DNA from: Streptomyces violascens
GTDB taxonomy: Bacteria > Actinomycetota > Actinomycetes > Streptomycetales > Streptomycetaceae
Length of the DNA: 64,000 bases
Reading direction: 5' to 3'
Assembly: GCF_014649955.1 (NCBI RefSeq)
Contig: NZ_BMUA01000014.1
Span: 147,655-211,654 of the forward strand
Shown here: positions 36,669-44,574 of the stretch, piece by piece
Layout: each line of letters begins with the position of its first letter
Numbering within the stretch: the stretch's first letter is position 1
Notes under the pieces: model-generated
The model's database searches: none
Seen by the model: only the letters and a program-made list of their open reading frames with translations
What the model was told of the DNA's origin: nothing
Position numbers and translations under genes: made by a program

Positions 36669-37943
36669 ATGTCCGCTCGCATCGCCCACCGCCTCTTCCG
36701 TCCCGCCGCCACCGCCGTTGTCGCCGCCGCCGTCGCCGGCACCGTGCTGCTGCCGATGTCGGCGCAGGCCGCCACGTCCGACGACGCCCGGCGTCCGCTG
36801 GTGATGACCATGGGGACCCCGGCGCCCAACGGGCCGCTGACCCGGGGCGGGGCGGCCGAGACGTTCGAGCTGACGGTGAGCAACCCGACGGCGAAGACGC
36901 AGGCCTTCCACCCCTGGATGCTCGGGGACGCGGCCGGCGCCAGCCCGCTGCAGAACGACGACGTCACCTTCAAGGTCGAGGCCGTGGACGCGCCCGCGAC
37001 CAAGTCCTTCGTCGGGCACCAGGACGGCGGCTGGCAGGGCATGTTCTACCCGTCGGGCAAGGACCTGAGCGCCGGCTTCGACGTCCCGGCGAACGGCAGG
37101 CTGACCTGGAAGGTCACCATCGGCCTCGGCGCCGGCTACCCCACCAACGACGGCGACTTCAAGCTCACGGCGACCAGCCTCAACGGCGAGGTCGCGCAGA
37201 ACCACCAGGCCTCGCACACCTTCAAGGCCGACCCGCAGATCAAGGCCGGCCGGCTGAAGACCTGGTTCGAGAAGAAGCCGGCCGACATGGGCGGTCCGAC
37301 GGCGCGCCAGTACCTGGACCTGCACTACCAGGCCACCGGCGACGGCGCGTTCGCCAGCGCGCTCACCACCCGGCTCCAGCTCTCGTACGCTGGCCCCCGG
37401 GTGAAGACCCCGGCCTTCTTCGTGCAGGCGCTGATCGACGGCCGCTGGCAGGACCTGAAGGTCGACTACGACAGCGTCGTCCTGCCCGCCATCCCGAAGG
37501 GCTTCGGCTCGGACTCCGGCGTGCGCACCCTGCCGCTGCGGATCAACCTGGGAGTCAAGACCCAGATCAAGAAGGTCACCCCGATCACCGCGGAGGCCGA
37601 CGTCTCGCTGGCCTCGGGCAACACCTACCCGTTCGGCGGGGCCACCGCGCAGTTCTCCCTCGGCCCGATCGACGAGGGCACCGCCCCCACCACCAAGCCG
37701 TCCACGAAGCCCACCGGCACGCCCTCCACGAAGCCCGCCGCGTCCGCCGCCGGCTCCGCGGCGCCGGTGGCGGCGGCCGGCAACGCCGACCTCACCACCA
37801 CCTCCGCCACGGGCAGCCTGGCCCACACCGGGGCCGACTCCCGCACCGGCCTGTACGCGGGTGCCGCCGCGGCCCTGGTCGCGCTCGGCGGAGCGGTCGC
37901 TTGGCTGGGTGCGCGGCGCCGGCGCGGCACCTCGGCCATGTGA
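36669..37943 (+). CDS. LAXTG cell-wall-anchored surface protein
   Basis: This 424-residue exported protein has a signal peptide (ARIAHRLFRPAATAVV to MSAQAATS) and a beta-rich body of about 300 residues. A Thr/Lys/Pro stalk (TTKPSTKPTGTPSTKP) follows, then a sorting signal: LAHTG, hydrophobic AGAAAALVALGGAVAWLG and an RRRR tail. LAXTG is the motif of class E sortases, which attach long chaplins and pili in Streptomyces, so this protein is likely linked to peptidoglycan. GGGGGAG is 7 bases before the ATG. The body has no family I recognise. Confidence 0.88.
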   Translation: MSARIAHRLFRPAATAVVAAAVAGTVLLPMSAQAATSDDARRPLVMTMGTPAPNGPLTRGGAAETFELTVSNPTAKTQAFHPWMLGDAAGASPLQNDDVTFKVEAVDAPATKSFVGHQDGGWQGMFYPSGKDLSAGFDVPANGRLTWKVTIGLGAGYPTNDGDFKLTATSLNGEVAQNHQASHTFKADPQIKAGRLKTWFEKKPADMGGPTARQYLDLHYQATGDGAFASALTTRLQLSYAGPRVKTPAFFVQALIDGRWQDLKVDYDSVVLPAIPKGFGSDSGVRTLPLRINLGVKTQIKKVTPITAEADVSLASGNTYPFGGATAQFSLGPIDEGTAPTTKPSTKPTGTPSTKPAASAAGSAAPVAAAGNADLTTTSATGSLAHTGADSRTGLYAGAAAALVALGGAVAWLGARRRRGTSAM

Positions 37944-37962
37944 TCAGTGCGTGTACGTCGAC

Positions 37963-38003
37963 TGCGGGCCGTCGGTGGCCGGCCGCGCAGTTCCCCGCGC
38001 CTC
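37963..38003 (-). repeat. Copy of the GGGGCGCGGGGAACTGCGCG repeat
   Basis: Reverse-strand copy of the dispersed repeat also found near 10.1 and 45.7 kb. Confidence 0.65.
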
Positions 38004-38018
38004 TTGAGGGGCGCGGGG
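37993..38018 (+). terminator. Terminator after the LAXTG gene
   Basis: CCCCGCGCC and GGCGCGGGG form a 9-pair stem with an 8-base loop, formed partly by the repeat copy. Confidence 0.6.
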
Positions 38019-38067
38019 TAAATGGTTCGGAGCACCCCTCCGAATGGCGTACAGTTGTGTTTACCGA

Positions 38068-38141
38068 CGCGGGGTGGAGCAGCTCGGTAGCTCGCTGGGC
38101 TCATAACCCAGAGGTCGCAGGTTCAAATCCTGTCCCCGCTA
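38068..38141 (+). tRNA. Initiator tRNA-fMet (anticodon CAT)
   Basis: Cloverleaf of 74 bases with an unpaired first base (C1 opposite T72) and three G-C pairs next to the anticodon loop (CTGGG-CTCATAA-CCCAG), both marks of an initiator tRNA. T-loop GTTCAAATC. CCA is not encoded. Confidence 0.95.
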
Positions 38142-38146
38142 CTGAA

Positions 38147-38188
38147 CGAAGAGGCCCGGCACTTGTCATCAAGTGCCGGGCCTCTTCG
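38147..38188 (+). terminator. tRNA-fMet terminator
   Basis: Perfect 19-pair stem with loop TCAT, the strongest hairpin in the window, 5 bases after the tRNA. Confidence 0.9.
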
Positions 38189-38214
38189 CGTTCCCTCCGT
38201 CCATCGAAACGCGC

Positions 38215-38246
38215 CTTGACCTTTACGCATCGTCAAGATCTAGCTT
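38215..38246 (+). promoter_or_regulatory. MerR-type promoter of the TipA-like gene
   Basis: -35 TTGACC (38216-38221) and -10 TAGCTT (38241-38246) are separated by 19 bases, the long spacer used by MerR regulators. The inverted repeat CTTGAC-N11-GTCAAG sits in the spacer. Transcription would start at about the GTG at 38254. Confidence 0.75.
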
Positions 38247-38253
38247 GGTCGAT

Positions 38254-39039
38254 GTGAACGGCAAGGAGTGGTCGATCCAGGAGATCGCCAAGAAGGCCGG
38301 GACGACGAGCCGCACTCTCCGCCACTACGGAGACCTCGGCCTGCTCGCCCCGAGCCGCATCGGAAGCAACGGATACCGCTACTACGACCAGAACGCCCTG
38401 GTCAGACTCCAGCGGATCCTGCTCCTGCGGGAGCTCGGGCTCTCGCTGCCGGTGATCGGCGAGCTCCTGGAGGGCGAGCGCGATCCGGCGGCCGCCCTGC
38501 GGACCCATCTGCGCCTCCTTGAACAGGAGCGCGAGCGCATCGCGCGGCAGATCGCGTCCGTGCGGACCACCCTGCACAAGACCGAGAAGGGAGAGGAGCT
38601 CATGGCGGAGGAAGTGTTCGACGGCTTCGACCACACCCGGTACGAGGAGGAGGTGAGCCGGCGCTGGGGGCGGGATGCCTACGAGAAGGGCGACCGCTGG
38701 TGGCGCTCGCTCACCGACCAGCAGAAGAAGGGGTTCCTGAAGGAGCACGAGGACATCGCCCGGGACTGGGGGCGGGCGCACGCGGCCGGTCTCGCCGTCG
38801 ACGGCGACGAGGCGCAGGACATCGCGCGGCGCCATGTCGCCTGGCTGTCCACCACGGCGAGCGTCGGCAGGTCGTACGTCATCGGGCTCGGCCGGATGTA
38901 CGTCGACGACCCGCGCTTCGGCGTCAACTACGACAAGCACGGCGAGGGCACCGCGGCCTTCGTGCGGGACGGCCTGACGGTGTACGCCGAGCGGCACCTC
39001 ACGGACGGGCCGGACGCCGGGGGTGCGTGCGAGGAGTAG
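38254..39039 (+). CDS. TipA-like MerR-family regulator
   Basis: This 261-residue activator has a MerR winged helix (WSIQEIAKKAGTTSRTLRHY, then GNGYRYY-like SNGYRYYDQNAL), a dimerisation coiled coil and a C-terminal TipAS domain (VFDGFDHTRYEEEVSRRWG to VYAERHL). In S. lividans this domain traps thiopeptide antibiotics. The GTG lies 7 bases after the -10, so the message is probably leaderless and self-regulated. A strong internal ribosome site precedes ATG 38602, which would give a free 145-residue TipAS-like protein, close to the 144 of S. lividans TipAS. Confidence 0.92.
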   Translation: MNGKEWSIQEIAKKAGTTSRTLRHYGDLGLLAPSRIGSNGYRYYDQNALVRLQRILLLRELGLSLPVIGELLEGERDPAAALRTHLRLLEQERERIARQIASVRTTLHKTEKGEELMAEEVFDGFDHTRYEEEVSRRWGRDAYEKGDRWWRSLTDQQKKGFLKEHEDIARDWGRAHAAGLAVDGDEAQDIARRHVAWLSTTASVGRSYVIGLGRMYVDDPRFGVNYDKHGEGTAAFVRDGLTVYAERHLTDGPDAGGACEE

Positions 39040-39052
39040 TCTCGCGTGCGCC

Positions 39053-39343
39053 ATGAGTGAGCGTACGAGGACCGGGACACGGGTGGGGACACGGCGGAAG
39101 GTGCCTGTCGTGTTGCTGCTCGCCGTGAGCGTGCTGCTGAGCGGCTGCGAGGAGCTGGGGGAGCCCCTCCCCGTCAAGGGGGTGTCGGCCGCCGGATCCG
39201 CGGGCCCGGCGCACGGCTGCCGCCTGAATCGCGGCGGCTGGGCCGAGCTGCCGTGCGTGCCCGATCAGGGTGCCAACCATCGCCACACCAGGGGAAGCTG
39301 TGCCCGGGGACGCCCGGGGCCCCACCGCTGCCGCCGCCACTGA
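39053..39343 (+). CDS. Small lipoprotein, uncertain 3' half
   Basis: This 96-residue product has a convincing lipoprotein signal (KVPVVLLLAVSVLLSGCEEL, Cys after LLSG). After residue about 60 the chain becomes Arg/His/Cys-rich and its codon use worsens, so the real protein or its frame may differ at the end. There is no clear ribosome site; it begins 14 bases after the TipA-like gene. Function unknown. Confidence 0.5.
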   Translation: MSERTRTGTRVGTRRKVPVVLLLAVSVLLSGCEELGEPLPVKGVSAAGSAGPAHGCRLNRGGWAELPCVPDQGANHRHTRGSCARGRPGPHRCRRH

Positions 39344-39401
39344 CTGCCCCGGTTGGGCGCGCCGAGTCGCCGGGGGAGCCGGGAAGCGCCAGGCTGGACG
39401 G

Positions 39402-40523
39402 GTGCGGCAGCGAGCAGAGGGCGACAGGCGCCTGGTACGGGCGCTACCCGTACTGCTGATCGTCGTCGGCTTCGTCTTCGACGCCTCGACGCCGCCCGAC
39501 CTGACGGCCGCCGCGCTGTTCGCGGGCGCGCCGGTCGTCGCCGCCCCGTTCTACTCGAGCCGCGGCACCGCCTTCGTCGGCCTCGGCTCGTTGGCCGCCG
39601 TCGTGGCGCTCTGGTTCATACACGATCTGCCCAACCTCGGCGAAGGGTCCAGCGAGCTGTTCACCGTGCTCACGGTGGGCGCGCTCGCCCTCGTCATCAA
39701 CCGCATCCTGCGCCGCAGCGGCGAACAGCTCGCCTCCCAGCGCGTCATCGCGGAGACCGCCCAGCGCGCCGTGCTGCCCACACCGGCGGCCCGCATCGGC
39801 GGGCTCGATGTCGCCGCGCGGTACGAGGCCGCGCAGGCGGACGCCTTCATCGGCGGGGACCTCTTCGCCGTGCAGGACACCCCGTACGGGGTCCGGCTCA
39901 TCGTCGGCGACGTACGCGGCAAGGGGCTCCAGGCGGTGGAGGCCGTCGCCGTGGTGATCGGCGCCTTCCGGGAGGCCGCCGAGCAGGAGTCCTCCCTGGA
40001 GGCGGTCACCCAGCGCCTGGAGCGGGCGCTGGCCCGCGAGGGCACCCGGCGCGACCGGCTCGACGCGGTCGAGGGGTTCACCACCGCGCTGCTCGCCGAG
40101 ATCCCGCGCGGAGACGGCACCGTACGCCTGGTGAACCGGGGGCACCCCGAGCCGTTCATGCTGCGGGCGGACGGCTCGCTCGACATGCTCGTGCCGTCCG
40201 AGCCCGCACTGCCGCTCGGCATGGCGGACCTCGGGGTGTGGCCGGACCGGGCGGACGTGCGCCCCTTCCCGCCCGGGGCGACGCTGCTGCTCTACACCGA
40301 CGGCCTGTCCGAGGCGCGCGACGGCTCCGGCGTCTTCTACGACCCCGGCACCCGGCTGCGCGGCGCGATCTTCCCCGGCCCGGAGGAGCTCCTGGACGCG
40401 CTCGTCGACGACGTGCGCCGCTACACGGGCGGCGGCTCCAACGACGACATGGCGCTGCTCGCGGTGGCCCGCCCGGCCGAGGGCCAGCCGCAGCGGCGCC
40501 GCACGGTCAAGATCGTGAAGTGA
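39402..40523 (+). CDS. Membrane PP2C (SpoIIE-type) serine phosphatase
   Basis: This 373-residue protein has three to four N-terminal membrane segments (PVLLIVVGFVFDAS, TAFVGLGSLAAVVALWFI, LFTVLTVGALALVI). A PP2C/SpoIIE phosphatase domain follows, with FIGGDLFAVQD, VRLIVGDVRGKGLQA, LLLYTDGLSEARDGSG and the closing GGSNDDMALLAV. Such proteins usually dephosphorylate anti-anti-sigma factors. The start is unsure: the GTG at 39402 gives the usual length, while a GTG at 39270 would add 44 residues and overlap the lipoprotein frame. Confidence 0.85.
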   Translation: MRQRAEGDRRLVRALPVLLIVVGFVFDASTPPDLTAAALFAGAPVVAAPFYSSRGTAFVGLGSLAAVVALWFIHDLPNLGEGSSELFTVLTVGALALVINRILRRSGEQLASQRVIAETAQRAVLPTPAARIGGLDVAARYEAAQADAFIGGDLFAVQDTPYGVRLIVGDVRGKGLQAVEAVAVVIGAFREAAEQESSLEAVTQRLERALAREGTRRDRLDAVEGFTTALLAEIPRGDGTVRLVNRGHPEPFMLRADGSLDMLVPSEPALPLGMADLGVWPDRADVRPFPPGATLLLYTDGLSEARDGSGVFYDPGTRLRGAIFPGPEELLDALVDDVRRYTGGGSNDDMALLAVARPAEGQPQRRRTVKIVK

Positions 40524-40529
40524 AGGGCG

Positions 40530-40582
40530 TGACGGTGTGTGCCCGAAGGGTGTCGCTGCGCATAACAATTGACACACCGTCA
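40530..40582. terminator. Long inverted repeat TGACGGTGTGT / ACACACCGTCA
   Basis: Perfect 11-base arms with a 31-base loop, 7 bases after the PP2C stop. Either a terminator or an operator for the next transcript. Confidence 0.5.
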
Positions 40583-40770
40583 GAATGCGGGTGTGGCGAG
40601 GGTGACCCTGAGGGGCTGTCAACTCGCCCGATTTGAACCGACTATGGGGTACTAAGTCCCGGCCAGGACCGTTAACGATCAATGGGAACGGCTTGGAATC
40701 CGCCCCCGCTGTCTATTAACGTTCGATAACGCAGCGCGGTCGTCCCAGCCGCCGCCAAGGCGGCACCGTG

Positions 40771-40905
40771 CGCATGCGCCGAATCCCGCGAGGGAACCGG
40801 GGAACCACCAAACTTGGGGTGAATCGGACGTCCGTCATGGGCGCTCGTAGGAGACCTTCCTGCTCCGAACCCGTCAGCTAACCCGGTAGGCGGTAAGGAA
40901 GGAAA
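40771..40905 (+). ncRNA. c-di-AMP riboswitch (ydaO/yuaA type)
   Basis: The leader of the M23 peptidase gene carries the conserved elements of the ydaO class: GGGAACCGGGGAACC (40792-40806), TTGGGGTGAATC (40814-40825) and CCGAACCCGTCAGCTAACCC (40865-40884), followed by GGTAGGCGG. In Streptomyces this class controls peptidoglycan hydrolases such as rpfA and turns them off at high c-di-AMP. Ends are approximate. Repeated TTAACG motifs at 40673 and 40718 lie upstream in the promoter area. Confidence 0.9.
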
Positions 40906-40918
40906 GGAGCACGCCTTC

Positions 40919-41989
40919 GTGGCGTCCAACGAGCCTGCCCTCGACACCCCCATGCCTCCTGTTTCGCTTTACGGGGATGTACCCGGCGAGACCGAGAGCT
41001 GGGAGGAGTGGGACCCGACCGAGGAGTCCGTGCGTCCGGTACGCGGCCGGCACCGGGTGGCCAAGCAGCGCGGCGGGCTCGCCCGCAGCTCAACGGTTCT
41101 GGGCGTCGGCGTCATCGCCGCGGTCGGCGCGGGTGGCATGGCCACCGCGCAGACCAAGCCGCTGGTCTCCATATCGCTGCCCGACTCCATATCCGAGAAC
41201 CTGCCCGACCTCGGGTCGCTGCCCGGCGTCGGCGAGCTGGTCTCGCACGACAGCCCGGACGCTCCGAAGACCGCCGCTGCCAGGGCCGATCAGAAGATCG
41301 CCGCCTCGCCGCTCACCATGACGGGGCTGTCCACCAGCGAGGCCGAGCAGGGCGTCACCGACGCGGGCGAGGCGCTTCGCGCCCGCATCCTCGAGCAGGC
41401 CGAGCAGCAGAAGGCCGGTGCGATCGCCGAGGCGAAGGCGGCCGCGCAGAAGGCCGCAGCGGAGAAGGCGGCCGCCGAGGCCAAGGCCAAGCAGGACGCG
41501 GCTGCCGCCAAGGCCGCCGCGGAGAAGAAGGCGGCCGAGGAGGCCGCGGCCAAGAAGGCGGAGGAGGAGCGGCTCGCCAAGCTGGCCGCGAGCTACTCGC
41601 TGCCGGTCGGCTCGTACACGATCACCTCCACCTTCGGCGAGGCCGGCTCGATGTGGTCCTCCGGCCACCACACCGGCCTCGACTTCGCCGCCCCCACGGG
41701 CACGCCGCTCAAGGCGATCCACTCCGGGACGATCAAGTCGGCGGGCTGGGCCGGGGCGTACGGCTACCGCACGGTGATCACGCTGGATGACGGCAGTGAG
41801 CTCTGGTACTGCCACCAGTCGTCGCTTGCGGTGAGTGTGGGGCAGAAGGTGTCGACGGGTGACGTCATCGGTCGCGTGGGCGCGACCGGGAACGTGACGG
41901 GCCCGCACCTCCACCTGGAGGTCCACACCCCGTCCGGCACGGGCATCGACCCGATGACCTGGCTCCAGTCGAAGGGGCTGAATCCCTGA
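40919..41989 (+). CDS. Secreted M23 peptidoglycan hydrolase
   Basis: This 356-residue endopeptidase has a cytoplasmic N-terminus of about 55 residues, one hydrophobic segment (TVLGVGVIAAVGAGGMAT), and a long Ala/Lys/Glu coiled coil (about residues 150-220). A lysostaphin-type M23 domain follows, with zinc ligands in HHTGLDFAAP and GPHLHLEVH. It would cut cell-wall crosslinks during growth or germination. GGAAAGGAG lies about 10 bases before the GTG. It is under the c-di-AMP riboswitch, matching the known link between c-di-AMP and cell-wall remodelling. Confidence 0.95.
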   Translation: MASNEPALDTPMPPVSLYGDVPGETESWEEWDPTEESVRPVRGRHRVAKQRGGLARSSTVLGVGVIAAVGAGGMATAQTKPLVSISLPDSISENLPDLGSLPGVGELVSHDSPDAPKTAAARADQKIAASPLTMTGLSTSEAEQGVTDAGEALRARILEQAEQQKAGAIAEAKAAAQKAAAEKAAAEAKAKQDAAAAKAAAEKKAAEEAAAKKAEEERLAKLAASYSLPVGSYTITSTFGEAGSMWSSGHHTGLDFAAPTGTPLKAIHSGTIKSAGWAGAYGYRTVITLDDGSELWYCHQSSLAVSVGQKVSTGDVIGRVGATGNVTGPHLHLEVHTPSGTGIDPMTWLQSKGLNP

Positions 41990-42072
41990 GGCGGGCTGGG
42001 GGCGCGGTCGTCCGGGTGCGGACCGTGGGTGGCTGGGGCCTCCCCTGCTGGAGCGGACCAGGGGGTGTTGGT

Positions 42073-42098
42073 GGGGGTGGCCCGGAATAGCCACCCCC
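42073..42098 (+). terminator. M23 gene terminator
   Basis: GGGGGTGGC and GCCACCCCC form a 9-pair stem, 84 bases after the stop and 21 before the next start. Confidence 0.7.
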
Positions 42099-42118
42099 GT
42101 AAGGGAGTTGATCAACCC

Positions 42119-43063
42119 ATGACCTCTCTCCGTACGCTCGGCAGCTCCGACCTCTCCGTCTTCCCCCTCTCCCTCGGCGGCAACGTCTTCGGCTGGACGG
42201 CCGACCAGGACCAGTCCTTCGCCGTCCTGGACGCCTACACCCACGGCGGCGGCAACTTCGTCGACACCGCCGACCTGTACTCCGCCTGGAGCGAAGGAAA
42301 CTCCGGTGGCGAGTCCGAGGCCATCATCGGGAAGTGGCTGGCCGCCCGCGGCAACCGGGACGACGTGGTCGTGGCCACCAAGGTCGGCGCGCACCCCGGG
42401 TACAAGGGCCTGGCCCCGACCAACATCAAGGCCGCCGTCGAGGAGTCGCTGCGCCGCCTCGGCACCGACTACATCGACCTGTACTACACGCACTTCGACG
42501 ACCCCTCCGTCCCCGTCGAGGAGATCGTCACCGCCCTGGACCAGCTGGTCCGGGACGGCAAGGTCCGCGCGCTCGGCGCCTCCAACATCAGCCCGGAGCG
42601 GCTCCAGGAGTCCCTGGACTTCGCCGACCGCGAGGGCCTCGCCAAGTACGCGGTGCTCCAGCCGCACTACAACCTGGTCTCGCGCGGCACATACGAGGGC
42701 GCGCTCCAGGAGACCGCGTCCCGCGCGGGCCTGGCCGCCGTCCCCTACTTCGCGCTCGCCTCGGGCTTCCTCACCGGCAAGTACCGGCCGGGCCAGTCGG
42801 TGAACAGCCAGCGGGCCGAGGGCGCGGGCGAGCACCTGGAGACCGAGCGGGGCCGCAAGGTGCTCGCCGCGCTCGACAAGGTCGCCCAGGAGACCGGCGC
42901 CGAGATCGCCACGGTGGCGCTGGCCTGGCTGGCCGCCCGGCCGACCGTCGCGGCGCCCATCGCCTCGGCCCGTACCGTCGAGCAGCTCCCGGCGCTGCTC
43001 GCGGTCGCCGACCTGGAGCTGACCGACGCGCAGGTCTCGGAGCTGACGGCCGCCTCAGCGTAG
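42119..43063 (+). CDS. Aldo/keto reductase
   Basis: This 314-residue NADPH-dependent reductase of the YajO/YghZ-like group has the catalytic tetrad in NFVDTADLYSAW (Asp, Tyr), VVVATKVGAHPG (Lys) and DLYYTHFDDP (His). The cofactor site is at GFLTGKYRPGQ and AARPTVAAPIASAR. The physiological aldehyde or ketone is unknown. Its last 9 bases overlap the 3' end of the convergent PrsW-like gene. Confidence 0.93.
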   Translation: MTSLRTLGSSDLSVFPLSLGGNVFGWTADQDQSFAVLDAYTHGGGNFVDTADLYSAWSEGNSGGESEAIIGKWLAARGNRDDVVVATKVGAHPGYKGLAPTNIKAAVEESLRRLGTDYIDLYYTHFDDPSVPVEEIVTALDQLVRDGKVRALGASNISPERLQESLDFADREGLAKYAVLQPHYNLVSRGTYEGALQETASRAGLAAVPYFALASGFLTGKYRPGQSVNSQRAEGAGEHLETERGRKVLAALDKVAQETGAEIATVALAWLAARPTVAAPIASARTVEQLPALLAVADLELTDAQVSELTAASA

Positions 43064-44527
43064 GTAGGGGTTGTACGGCGCCGGGCCCGCGGCCGGGCCC
43101 GGCTGCCCGTGGGGAACCTGCGGAACGTAGGGAACGTACGGCGCGAACTGCGCGTGCTGGGTGTAGGGGTGCGGCGGGCCCGGCTGCGGGGGCAGCCAGA
43201 TGCGGCCCGTGGCCCCTGCCGCGTACAGCAGCGCCGGGCCCGCGACCGGTTTGCGCTCCCACAGATGGTGGAGCAGCTCCTGCTCGCGGGCCGCGAAGTC
43301 GGGGCCGGGGCCTACCGCGCCCGCGCTGCGGTAGGCACGGTGCCGCAGGAAGGCGAGCGCGGTCGCGAACGCCTCGTACTCGGCGACCGACCGAGCCGCC
43401 GGCTTCCCCCCGAAGGTGCGGTGCGCGAAGTCGCGGGCCGCCGCGCGGGCCGCCATCGAGGACAGTGCGAGCGGCTCCGCGGGCCCGAGCCAGCCGGCCG
43501 CGGCGTAGGCAGGCAGCTCGGCGGCGACCGTACGCAGCTCGCGCTGTCGGCTCCAGATCGCGAGCCAGGTGAGCAGCCCGAACACCGGCACCATGAACGC
43601 CCCGTACACGATGTAGAAGCCGTACACCCCGAACAGCGTCGAGCTGTTCCACAGGGCGTGCATGCCCATCGCACACACCAGGCCGCCCAGCGGGAACACC
43701 ACGCGGCGCAGCCGCTTGCCGGGCGGCGCGAGCGCGGCCGCGCCGAACCCGATGCCGGTGAGCACCGTGAACAGCGGGTGCGCGAACGGTGACATGACGA
43801 CCCGTACGAAGAAGGTCGCGGCCGTCGTCGAGGCGAGGCCCGCGCTGTGGCTTGCCTGGTCCTCGCCGAACGCGTTGCCCAGATAGAGGATGTTCTCGGT
43901 GAAGGCGAAGCCGGTCGCGGTGAAACCGGCGAAGACCACGCCGTCGACGATCCCCTGGAAGTCGCGTCTGCGGAAGAGGAAGAGCAGCAGGACGGCCGCC
44001 GCCTTCGCGCTCTCCTCGACTATCGGGGCTATGACGCTGGCGCCCAGATGGTCGGCCGAGGAAGGGTCGGCGGTGGCCGTGGCTATCCAGCGCGTCGCGA
44101 ACGAGTTGGCGATGATCGCCACCAGGGCGGCGGCGCAGGCGCCCCACGCCAGGGCGAACAGGAGGTTGCGCCACGGCCCGGGGTCGACCCGGTCCAGCCA
44201 GCGGAACGCGGCGCCGAGCAGCGGCACCGGAAGCACCGCGAGCCCCAGGCCCACCAGGAACCCCTCGGTGCCGGTCTGTTCCCGTACGAGCGCGAGGATG
44301 ACCAGGCCGCACAGGGCGAGCAGGGTGATCAGCGCGCCCGCGCGGACCGCCTTGGAACGCCAGAAATCGCGGCGCGGCCGGTAGCGCCACTTCGACCGGT
44401 CCGGCGGGACCGCGTCGAACCGGGGCTCGTCCGCGCACGCCGGAACCGGCCGGGCGGGAAGGGCCGGCCCGGCCTGCTGGGGCGCCTGCCCGGGATGCGG
44501 GCGATGCGGAAGCGACTCGAAGGACAC
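43055..44527 (-). CDS. PrsW-family intramembrane protease
   Basis: This 490-residue membrane protein has a Pro-rich cytoplasmic N-terminus, about eight membrane segments and PrsW motifs: APIVEESAKA (EExxK), ATGFAFTENILY, the His of SPFAHPLFT and the His of GMHALWNSS. PrsW in Bacillus cuts the anti-sigma factor RsiW; relatives in Actinobacteria are uncharacterised. The 140-residue C-terminal extension is cytoplasmic and ends in a Pro/Tyr/Gln-rich tail (YTQHAQFAPYVPYVPQVP). GTG start at 44527. Confidence 0.9.
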   Translation of the reverse strand: MSFESLPHRPHPGQAPQQAGPALPARPVPACADEPRFDAVPPDRSKWRYRPRRDFWRSKAVRAGALITLLALCGLVILALVREQTGTEGFLVGLGLAVLPVPLLGAAFRWLDRVDPGPWRNLLFALAWGACAAALVAIIANSFATRWIATATADPSSADHLGASVIAPIVEESAKAAAVLLLFLFRRRDFQGIVDGVVFAGFTATGFAFTENILYLGNAFGEDQASHSAGLASTTAATFFVRVVMSPFAHPLFTVLTGIGFGAAALAPPGKRLRRVVFPLGGLVCAMGMHALWNSSTLFGVYGFYIVYGAFMVPVFGLLTWLAIWSRQRELRTVAAELPAYAAAGWLGPAEPLALSSMAARAAARDFAHRTFGGKPAARSVAEYEAFATALAFLRHRAYRSAGAVGPGPDFAAREQELLHHLWERKPVAGPALLYAAGATGRIWLPPQPGPPHPYTQHAQFAPYVPYVPQVPHGQPGPAAGPAPYNPYLR

Positions 44528-44574
44528 CAGACGACCCTAACGAGGGTCACTGACAATCCGCGACGGTGCCTGCA

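Noticed and set aside
41090..42835. Long minus-strand frame over the M23 and aldo/keto reductase genes
   Set aside because: Runs through a terminator hairpin and two certain genes; composition is that of a shadow.
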